Below are positions 34,370 through 41,233 of a DNA stretch of 57,560 bases, in pieces. Where the stretch lies: assembly GCA_009918675.1 (NCBI GenBank), contig RGDM01000020.1:1-57560 (forward strand). Reading direction: 5' to 3'. This DNA comes from a bacterium (lineage in GTDB: Bacteria; Bdellovibrionota_B; Oligoflexia; Silvanigrellales; Silvanigrellaceae). Every line of letters begins with the position of its first letter. The stretch's first letter is position 1. The position numbers and the translations under genes are program-made. The notes beneath the pieces are model-generated. The model saw only the letters and a list, made by a program, of their open reading frames with translations, was not told the origin of the DNA and did not search any database.

Positions 34370-34722
34370 CCCAAAACCTCGGCGACTTCGTCCTCATTGC
34401 AATATTTGGGACCACCTGCGTAGCAGACCACGCTGTTGATAGCCTGAGCGATCTCAGAGAGGTTCCATCCGCAGTCGTGCAATTCGCCTGCAATCTCACG
34501 AAACAGGTTTTCAGTTTGTTGCTCCAGAAACGAAGACTGACTCAATTGACTTGGGTCAGAGAAGCGTTTGTGTAGATCAGTGACTGCCCATGTTTCGCTG
34601 GGCAGATGTCCAAGTCGAATTTCGATTTCACGAAGTTCAAGAATTTTGCGGTGCACTGATTCAGGAATTGTTTTGTCGCCAATCGTGGAGGGTGCAGGGG
34701 CTTGTGTTGGTTTGTCTGTCAT
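34366..34722 (-). CDS. Small protein between hflX and murB, unknown
   Basis: A 118-residue soluble protein. Residues 1-20 are polar and Pro/Thr-rich; the rest looks helical (SVHRKILELREIEIRL, LFREIAGELHDCGWNLSEIA). No family is recognised. It overlaps both neighbours by four bases (hflX stop and murB start), so it is made with them. Possibly a partner of MurB or HflX; nothing in the sequence decides. Confidence 0.8.
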   Translation of the reverse strand: MTDKPTQAPAPSTIGDKTIPESVHRKILELREIEIRLGHLPSETWAVTDLHKRFSDPSQLSQSSFLEQQTENLFREIAGELHDCGWNLSEIAQAINSVVCYAGGPKYCNEDEVAEVLG

Positions 34723-36185
34723 GGTCGAGAAAGCTCCGGTTGTGCGCTCAGACTGAACTCATCTTCCTCTGTGACAAGTCCGTGGTGTGCGCGTTCAGCA
34801 GGGGTGAGCAGATGGGCGAAGTAACGGAGTGCGCTTGTGCGCGAAACACGCACTCGGAAGCGGGCGTCTTCCTCAGTCCACTCTGTTGAAAGCACGCGTG
34901 AGTGCGCGTAAATGGCGCCCATGAGTGCAGCATCGTCGTATGCAACCTTGATAGAAATTTCAAGCATATTACGACTAAAATACTGGATGAGAGCATCGCG
35001 CAGTTTGCGGATATGATCTGGCTGTTGAGCACTCACACAAATTGCATTTTTATAGGCTCTGGCAAGAATCTTTGCGAGCCTGGGTTCACCTTTCAGAGAG
35101 TCGATTTTGTTGAAGACATACATGCGATCGACATCCCCTGCTCCAACTTCTTTAAGAACGTCATCGGTGACGCGGATGTGATCTTTGTACCTAGGATGAC
35201 TTACGTCGACAACGTGGATAAGGAGGTCTGCACGCGCAGCCTCTTGCAATGTTGAGCGAAAACTTGCCACTAGACCATGCGGAATGCTGCGAATGAAACC
35301 AACCGTGTCTGTGACAAGGACACGTGGATTCTGCGAGCCTTTCAAGGTTCGGACCGCTGAATCGAGGGTTTCAAACAAGGCATCTTTGGCTGAAAGATGA
35401 CTGTCTGTGAGCGCATTCATGAGTGTTGTTTTGCCGGCGTTTGTGTACCCCACCAAGACGACATTGAACTCTTCTGCACGCAGTTTGCGTTGCGTGCTCC
35501 GCTCCGTTTGAATGCGTTCGAGATCTTTGCGCAGAGAGGCGATTTTTTCGCGAATGCGGCGCTTGTCGAGTTCGAGCTGGGTTTCGCCAGCACCTTTGAG
35601 ACGCGTGCCGCCCGAACCTCCGCCACGCTGTCGTTCGAAAGCGATCCAGGAGTTTGAGATGCGCGGTGCCAGGTATTCAAGGTGAGCGATCTCGACCTGA
35701 GTCTTGGCTTCGCGGGTTTTGGCGTTTTTTCGGAAAATCTGGAGAATAACTCCAGCCCGGTCCAAAATAGGACGTTCGATAATCGTCTCAAGATTTCTCA
35801 CCTGCGAAGGTGAAAGTTCCTGATCAAAGACAACGTAATCAACTTTGAGCTCGCGCGCCGCATTGCGCAGCTCTTCGGCTTTACCTGTGCCAATGAGCGT
35901 TGCGGGTACCACCCTTGAGCGCTTTTGCACGGTGACACCAACGGGTTCATCGCCGAGCGATCGAACAAGGCTCCCGAGTTCAACCAAACTCTCCTGAATT
36001 TCTTGCGGGTCGTCTTCGACCAGCTCCAGACTGACAAGGTAAGCATTCATTCCTCCCAGCGCGCGTTGCTCCAATTGAAGACGCGCTTGCTCGAGAGCAA
36101 TGGAACGTTCGACTTCTGAGAGCATCGACAGGTCGTCGGTGCGGAGATTGATGGATTTGGCGTCTGGGATGAGTTTGTAACTCAA
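34719..36185 (-). CDS. hflX: HflX ribosome-associated GTPase
   Basis: A 488-residue protein. The N-terminal subdomain (AYLVSLELVEDD, GTGKAEELRNAARELKVDYVVFDQELSPSQ) is followed by the diagnostic RQRGGGSGGTRLKGAGETQL linker and the G domain: GYTNAGKTTLMNAL (P loop), DTVGFI and FNKIDS. HflX splits stalled ribosomes. I prefer a TTG start at 36185 that overlaps the esterase stop (TTGA) and has GAGGG upstream; an ATG at 36125 lacks a ribosome site. It is the second gene of the esterase-hflX-murB operon. Confidence 0.94.
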   Translation of the reverse strand: MSYKLIPDAKSINLRTDDLSMLSEVERSIALEQARLQLEQRALGGMNAYLVSLELVEDDPQEIQESLVELGSLVRSLGDEPVGVTVQKRSRVVPATLIGTGKAEELRNAARELKVDYVVFDQELSPSQVRNLETIIERPILDRAGVILQIFRKNAKTREAKTQVEIAHLEYLAPRISNSWIAFERQRGGGSGGTRLKGAGETQLELDKRRIREKIASLRKDLERIQTERSTQRKLRAEEFNVVLVGYTNAGKTTLMNALTDSHLSAKDALFETLDSAVRTLKGSQNPRVLVTDTVGFIRSIPHGLVASFRSTLQEAARADLLIHVVDVSHPRYKDHIRVTDDVLKEVGAGDVDRMYVFNKIDSLKGEPRLAKILARAYKNAICVSAQQPDHIRKLRDALIQYFSRNMLEISIKVAYDDAALMGAIYAHSRVLSTEWTEEDARFRVRVSRTSALRYFAHLLTPAERAHHGLVTEEDEFSLSAQPELSRP

Positions 36186-36943
36186 GTTAAGCCCTCGATG
36201 AATGTGCGCATGTCGAAGATCTCTTCGGCGCATAAGCTATGCGCAACGCCAGGGTAGGTTTTGGCGGTGACATGTGTGAAGCCGAAATGGCTGAGAATGT
36301 CCTTGGTCTCGAAATGTTGTGCCGGAAAAACGACCTGATCATGCAAGCCATGCGCTAAAAAAACCGGCAGCTGTTTGCGTTCATCCGAAGGTAAATTGAT
36401 GCGATGCGCCTGCGCGAGATATCCACTCAAAGCAAGAACTCCACCGAGCTGTTGCGGGAACCGCAGTGCACTCAGCAATGAGACAAACGCTCCCTGAGAA
36501 AATCCGAAAAGAATAATTTGCTTCCAAGTGAGGTTGGTTGCTGCTTGCAAGCTTTCGATACATGAACGAACCGAGTTGCAAGAGGACTCAAGTTGAATAT
36601 GCGGATTACCAAAAAGCTCATACCATTGCCCGCCGTCTCCGGGGAACGGCAAACGTTCCGGTGCTTGCAGGCCAACCCAAAGTGTATCGGCCAAGCGAAG
36701 TTCGTCTGCCAATGTGGAAAAGTTCTGTGCGTTGTCGCCGAAGCCGTGCAATGCAATGATAACCCGGCGCACGATGGTGCCGGTTTGCTTGACGCAGCAC
36801 TCGAGCGGAAGTTGCGTTGAATGGATGGTTCCCGCGTGGTTCCATTGAGCTGTTTTCGCGGGTTGAGGGTGTGGCACAGCCAATCTCCTGACGTGGACAG
36901 ATGTTCCGATTTCAACGAGCGGGTGTCGGCTTTGACAGGCCAC
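36182..36943 (-). CDS. Serine esterase (phospholipase/carboxylesterase family)
   Basis: A protein of up to 253 residues (GTG at 36943; the N-terminal 50 residues are uncertain and may be untranslated). From residue about 55 the alpha/beta-hydrolase fold is clear: VIIALHGFGDNAQNF (oxyanion HGxG), LFGFSQGAFVSLL with the nucleophile Ser, AHGLHDQVV with the Asp, and the terminal His in GVAHSL. It would hydrolyse short esters or lysophospholipids. No signal peptide is evident. It heads the hflX operon; its stop TGA overlaps the hflX start. Confidence 0.88.
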   Translation of the reverse strand: MACQSRHPLVEIGTSVHVRRLAVPHPQPAKTAQWNHAGTIHSTQLPLECCVKQTGTIVRRVIIALHGFGDNAQNFSTLADELRLADTLWVGLQAPERLPFPGDGGQWYELFGNPHIQLESSCNSVRSCIESLQAATNLTWKQIILFGFSQGAFVSLLSALRFPQQLGGVLALSGYLAQAHRINLPSDERKQLPVFLAHGLHDQVVFPAQHFETKDILSHFGFTHVTAKTYPGVAHSLCAEEIFDMRTFIEGLT

Positions 36944-37001
36944 CTGCTCAGAGCGCTCATCTTACGTTATATTTGGAAGAGAACAAAACCCTGGAGACTG
37001 C

Positions 37002-38420
37002 ATGCTGAGAGTCCTTGCCAAGGCACTGTGCCGGATTTTCTTTCGCAGGATCTCTGTGTCCGGCACCCCCTATGTTGGAGGCAGCGTATTGTGGGCTTCC
37101 AATCACCAGAGCGGGATTGTCGATCCTGCGCTCGTGATGGCCATTGCGCCCGTGCCACTTCGCCCAATTTCAAAGCACACTCTTTGGTCGCATCCTGTGA
37201 TGCGGCCGCTGCTTGAACTCGCCCGTGCTATTCCGGTGCGCCGCACACAGGACATGATGATCGAGGCGCAGGCTCACAAGCAGGCGCTAGATCGCGGAGT
37301 CAGTGAGAAAGAATGGCGAACAAATTCAAACAACGAAGCGTTTGTTGCTGTTTCTGATGCCCTGATTCAAGGCGATAGAATTCTGATTTTTCCCGAGGGA
37401 ATCAGTCACGATCTCCCTTATCTTTCAAAGCTAAAAACCGGCATAGCGCGCATGGCACTTCAAGCAATGGCACGCACGAAAAATGAAAAATTCGCGGTTG
37501 TGCTTCAGCCCGTTGCAATCGACTATTTTGAAAAAGATGAATATCGCTCAGACATCGCGCTGCATTTCTGTGAGCCCATTGCCGTGACAAGCAGTGAGAC
37601 TCCGGTTGAAGATTTGATGGCTGCGCTTGAGGGGTCGATTCTCGATGCGCTTGCGCAATTCTCCAGTTGGGATGAGAAACGCAATTGGTTGTTTCTTTTT
37701 GAAATTGCCTATGGACGTCCGCCTTTGAGTTCGCGTGAGTTCAGAGTTTTTGTTGATGCTTATCGGCCGGAATTCAATAAAGACCCTGTCTTTCTGGCCC
37801 GTGTTCAAACCATGCGGCGGATGCTGCTAGCGATGAACATTGCGCCCTCGCAGTTGGTTTGGGGCGAAACCCATGAGAGAAAGAGATCATTCTTCAAAAT
37901 GATCCTCACCCAGGGTTTGTTTTACTTTTTTATCGCAGCACCGGTTGAATATCTGAGTTTTGTTGTTTGGTTCATTCCGCAAAGGTTGGCCGGTTTTCTT
38001 GCCGACATAAGCACGCGTGACCGCGATGTTCTTGCAACGATGAAAATTGCGCACGGACTGTATGTTTTTGCTATTTGGATTGTTCTGGGCACTCTGAGTG
38101 TGAAGAGCATTTTGTTGCATCTGTGGCCGTCTTTGAATGCAATTCTGGCAACCTTTATTGGTGTGGCTTCGGGGCCAATGATTCTCTTTCTAGGTTTGTG
38201 GTCGACCGAGCGCCACGATTACTTCCCCGGCTACTGGCGGCTCGCGAAATTGCGTCTGCTTTTTCCACGCGGATGGCGTGAGGTTATTGATGAATGGCGG
38301 GGGCTGAGTGAAGCTGTGGTGAACAAAATTGATTTGGTTAATCAGCGCGTCATTGAAGAAGAGCGCGCAGAGCGACCGCGTTTGGGCTGGGGAGCTCACA
38401 TTGATCGCAGGCACGCTTGA
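37002..38420 (+). CDS. PlsC-type acyltransferase with C-terminal membrane domain
   Basis: A 472-residue protein. ASNHQSGIVDPALV holds the H-x4-D catalytic motif, RAIPVRRTQ and FPEGISHD the second and third blocks, and PVAIDY the fourth block of glycerol-phosphate acyltransferases. After about residue 200 comes a long region ending in three hydrophobic segments (LFYFFIAAPVEYLSFVVWFI and two near 350-390). It probably acylates lysophosphatidate or a related lipid at the inner membrane. It is divergent from the hflX operon and leads a pair with the gene at 38445. Confidence 0.9.
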   Translation: MLRVLAKALCRIFFRRISVSGTPYVGGSVLWASNHQSGIVDPALVMAIAPVPLRPISKHTLWSHPVMRPLLELARAIPVRRTQDMMIEAQAHKQALDRGVSEKEWRTNSNNEAFVAVSDALIQGDRILIFPEGISHDLPYLSKLKTGIARMALQAMARTKNEKFAVVLQPVAIDYFEKDEYRSDIALHFCEPIAVTSSETPVEDLMAALEGSILDALAQFSSWDEKRNWLFLFEIAYGRPPLSSREFRVFVDAYRPEFNKDPVFLARVQTMRRMLLAMNIAPSQLVWGETHERKRSFFKMILTQGLFYFFIAAPVEYLSFVVWFIPQRLAGFLADISTRDRDVLATMKIAHGLYVFAIWIVLGTLSVKSILLHLWPSLNAILATFIGVASGPMILFLGLWSTERHDYFPGYWRLAKLRLLFPRGWREVIDEWRGLSEAVVNKIDLVNQRVIEEERAERPRLGWGAHIDRRHA

Positions 38421-38444
38421 GTTGAAGTTGAGTGAGGTGGGCGA

Positions 38445-38960
38445 ATGTCCGAGACGAAGAGAAATTTAGATGCTAACGAGTCTGTCTCGGTTGCGCCGAG
38501 TCAAAGGCAGCAGAGCAAAACAGCGCGACAGGCCGCGCAGGATGATTCGTTTTTGCGGTACATGAAAAAAAATTACTTCGAGCACTTTCGACGCGTATCT
38601 GCATGGCGCCGCGCTGCACGATGGGCGTTGTTTAGTTATCCACTCTTTTCTGGAATTTTGATTGCTGCTCCGTTTTTGCTGTCAATGCTGGTTTTGAAAA
38701 AGCTGTATGCACAGCCGCCTGAATGGTTCAATAATTTTCTTTCACCCGAGACATCCTCGTTCGTGATGCCCGCAATTTTAGCCGTGAGTGGAATCGCGTT
38801 TGTTTTTGGCCTGCTGCTCGGAGTCGGGTTGGGAGTTTCACGGGCTCGGTTGTTGAATTTTGAAGCCGAACGCACGGAGTTGAACGTTCGTCAGAGCTAT
38901 TTCCTGCGTCGAATTGCAAAAACCCAACGAGTGTCACGGCGAAGAAAGATGAGCTATTGA
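38445..38960 (+). CDS. Small two-helix membrane protein, unknown
   Basis: A 171-residue protein following the acyltransferase by 24 bases, likely in the same operon. Residues 1-65 are basic and hydrophilic. Two hydrophobic segments follow (LFSGILIAAPFLLSMLVL and AILAVSGIAFVFGLLLGVGLG), then a basic tail (LRRIAKTQRVSRRRKMSY). It probably lies in the inner membrane with both ends in the cytoplasm. No family is recognised. Confidence 0.75.
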   Translation: MSETKRNLDANESVSVAPSQRQQSKTARQAAQDDSFLRYMKKNYFEHFRRVSAWRRAARWALFSYPLFSGILIAAPFLLSMLVLKKLYAQPPEWFNNFLSPETSSFVMPAILAVSGIAFVFGLLLGVGLGVSRARLLNFEAERTELNVRQSYFLRRIAKTQRVSRRRKMSY

Positions 38961-39048
38961 GCAATTTTTCAATTTCAATCTTTCAAATCCGACATTTTTT
39001 CAGCCGGTTGTCTGGGAAAAATCCTACCTTTTGATCCTGATTGCGGGC

Positions 39049-39078
39049 TTGCATGCCAAACATAGATTTCGATATGTT
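39049..39078 (+). promoter_or_regulatory. Possible sigma-70 promoter for the DsbA-like gene
   Basis: TTGCAT (39049-39054) and TATGTT (39073-39078) are separated by 18 bases. Each matches four of six consensus bases. They precede the ATG at 39160 by about 80 bases. Confidence 0.35.
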
Positions 39079-39159
39079 GCTCGCCGGTAGCAGGATAACT
39101 TATTTGCTCCATTTAATCTTGAGTTGGTTTATTCAAAGTCGTTCGTGAGGAGTGTTGAT

Positions 39160-40212
39160 ATGCGCGCAGGTTTCAATGGGAAGTCGTCGATCTTTGCAAT
39201 TGCTTATGCTGGTCTTGCGTTCTCTGCAAATGCACTTGCATCAGACAATAATCCTCTTTTTACGATTGATGGAAAAATTTTCGCACCACAAGATTTAACA
39301 CCGGCCGAGCAGGCTCGTCTTTACGAGTTGGAAAATAATCGATTCAAAGCGGTTGAGTCGCTTGCGCGCCAGCATTACGTGGAAGAAAAAATTGCAAAAT
39401 ACGTTAAGCTCAATAGCGCAGACAAACCATTTGCTGCTGAAGAAAAATGGTTGAACAAGAGCTTTACGCCAACGCAGGCAGAGGTCGATAAGTCTCTTGA
39501 GACCTTCAAAAATGAAAAACAATTGCAAGACCTGCCTGCAGCAGAGCGCGCGAAGGTGATGGTTCGTTACCTGAGCGCACAGAATCGGGTGAAGGCTTTG
39601 ACAGAAGCAACCGACAAAGCCATTGAAAAGGGTGAAATTAAAGTTGCTGTACGCGCTCCGCAAGCACCTGTGATTGATATTAAGCAGAGTTCACAAGCAA
39701 CCCTGGGCGATGCCAAAGCTGCGATTCGGGTTGTCGAGTTCACCGATTTTCAATGTCCTTATTGTCGAAAGCTGAGCTCCGTGACTCAAGAGGTTCTGCG
39801 TAAACACGGAGCTTCATTGAACTGGGAAGTTCGACATTTCCCGTTGAGTTTCCACAAGCACGCACGCTCTGCTGCAGCAGCAGTTTATTGTGCGTCGCTG
39901 CAAGGGAAGTTGGCTGATGCAAAAAAATGGGTGTTTGAAGCGCAAGATAAGTTAGGTGATGAGAAATTCTATGCCGACATGAGCAAAGCTCTGGCATTGA
40001 AGAGCGACTCGTTTGATAAATGCCGCAGCGCCGAAAGCACAGAAAAATTGATTGCTGCTGACATTGCAGAAGGAGAGCGTGTGGGCGTGCAGGGGACACC
40101 ATCGGTGTTTGTGAACGGACGCCGTTTCGAGGGCGACGTTCATTCTTTGGAAGCGTGGGACAATTTGATTCAGTCGATAAAGCCAGGCTCTAAATCTGTT
40201 CAGACGCTCTGA
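39160..40212 (+). CDS. DsbA-family thiol oxidoreductase with an N-terminal helical domain
   Basis: A 350-residue exported protein; the ATG at 39160 follows GAGGAG. Residues 1-27 are a signal peptide (ending NALAS). Residues about 30-160 are helical and resemble SurA-type N-terminal chaperone domains (EQARLYELENNRFKAVES, TPTQAEVDKSLETF). The thioredoxin-like domain has FTDFQCPYCRKL (Cys199 and Cys202 active site) and the cis-Pro loop GVQGTPSVFVNG. It probably makes or isomerises disulfides in the periplasm and may hold unfolded substrates. The Cys-rich exported proteins in this window are possible clients. Its last 23 bases overlap the convergent gene. Confidence 0.92.
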   Translation: MRAGFNGKSSIFAIAYAGLAFSANALASDNNPLFTIDGKIFAPQDLTPAEQARLYELENNRFKAVESLARQHYVEEKIAKYVKLNSADKPFAAEEKWLNKSFTPTQAEVDKSLETFKNEKQLQDLPAAERAKVMVRYLSAQNRVKALTEATDKAIEKGEIKVAVRAPQAPVIDIKQSSQATLGDAKAAIRVVEFTDFQCPYCRKLSSVTQEVLRKHGASLNWEVRHFPLSFHKHARSAAAAVYCASLQGKLADAKKWVFEAQDKLGDEKFYADMSKALALKSDSFDKCRSAESTEKLIAADIAEGERVGVQGTPSVFVNGRRFEGDVHSLEAWDNLIQSIKPGSKSVQTL

Positions 40213-40981
40213 GAAAGTGAAGCGGCTCTTCGTGACCTGGCTGAAAGGTAGGGAGCCGCATCACGATACAGTAGGGAATGCCGAGTTCTTTTTTGCAGAG
40301 TTGAACATGCAGATGCGCGTTGTTGCTTTCAATCAGGGCTTTGAAACAGAGCCACTCTACTTGGTTGAGCACACCTGCGTCTTTTTCGCTCTCGGGGCTT
40401 GGAAAATTGGGATCGAAAGTTGAGAACGAGGCAATACTGATATCCACAAAGCCATCTTCAACAGCAATGCTGATGGGGATTTTTGGCCATTGGTTTCGCC
40501 GATGCCTAACGGATTCAATGCTTTGCGAGGCCACGAATGCTTGCGCTGCGCATTGAATGATCAAGAAGAGTGCATAGGCAAGCTCCCATGGATTGCTATT
40601 GACAAAGTGATCCTGCGGCGCTTTGGGAGCTTCAAATTCAATACCAAGCTCGGCCAGCCGATAGCGGGTCGCAATTGAACACAATTCTAAAACTGATTGA
40701 ACCGAGGCAGGCTCCGCAACCGGCGTATTTTGCTTTGCTGAGATCATTTGGCCTCGTTTGATAAGACCAGCGCCTTTAATAAGGTCATCGGTCGACAGGC
40801 GCATATGCAAGGCGAGCCTGCGCAGTTGAACAAGGTCGATGGATTCGGCTCGCAGGTTGTCGAGGATATCCTGACTGCGTGCCCGCAAAACTTCGGCGAG
40901 CATCAGAAATCCAATGCTCTCTTCGTTGCAAAGGCTGCTCGAGGGGCTTGCGCCTGAGTGAGATTTTAAGAAAGTGTGCAT
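40190..40981 (-). CDS. Degenerate histidine-kinase-like protein
   Basis: A 263-residue protein from an ATG with AGGGGA upstream; the frame is open to 41044. Residues about 25-75 form a helical pair (IGFLMLAEVLRARSQDIL and LRRLALHMRLSTDDLIKGA). The rest resembles an ATP-binding fold (PWELAYALFLIIQCAAQAF in the place of the N box, DGFVDISIASFSTF as a core strand), but the N-box Asn and the G boxes are missing. A ChpT-like phosphotransferase or a kinase relic are alternatives. The resemblance is by eye and low in identity. Confidence 0.6.
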   Translation of the reverse strand: MHTFLKSHSGASPSSSLCNEESIGFLMLAEVLRARSQDILDNLRAESIDLVQLRRLALHMRLSTDDLIKGAGLIKRGQMISAKQNTPVAEPASVQSVLELCSIATRYRLAELGIEFEAPKAPQDHFVNSNPWELAYALFLIIQCAAQAFVASQSIESVRHRRNQWPKIPISIAVEDGFVDISIASFSTFDPNFPSPESEKDAGVLNQVEWLCFKALIESNNAHLHVQLCKKELGIPYCIVMRLPTFQPGHEEPLHFLRASEQI

Positions 40982-41003
40982 CGCCTGGTCCCCTGGGTCG
41001 CGG

Positions 41004-41041
41004 AAAAGCCGGTCGTCTGAGATTGCGAGCGGCTTTTTTTT
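41004..41041. terminator. Possible terminator upstream of the kinase-like gene
   Basis: AAAAGCCG (41004-41011) pairs with CGGCTTTT (41030-41037), loop of 18, with T up to 41041 on the plus strand. On the minus strand only four T follow. It would separate sucA from the gene downstream. Confidence 0.35.
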
Positions 41042-41177
41042 CAAATTGCTTAATCTAAGAACGTATTAACGGGTCGATTGACTGACCGGCAAGTTATTTG
41101 CGAAAATCTGCCGAACAAGAAAGAAACGCGCTGAAAGCGATAAAGACGGGGGAGGGCGGGCAGGCGAGTGCAGACTT

Positions 41178-41227
41178 GCTTCGCGAGATTGCTGACTTAC
41201 GAATGTGGCCGTGCAATCCCGCGAAGC
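41178..41227. other. Long imperfect hairpin downstream of sucA
   Basis: GCTTCGCG (41178-41185) pairs with CGCGAAGC (41220-41227), then after one mismatch GATTGC (41187-41192) pairs with GCAATC (41213-41218); the loop is 20 bases. It begins seven bases beyond the sucA stop. No T-run follows, so it looks like a 3' end or mRNA-stabilising stem rather than a simple terminator. Confidence 0.6.
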
Positions 41228-41233
41228 TTTGCT

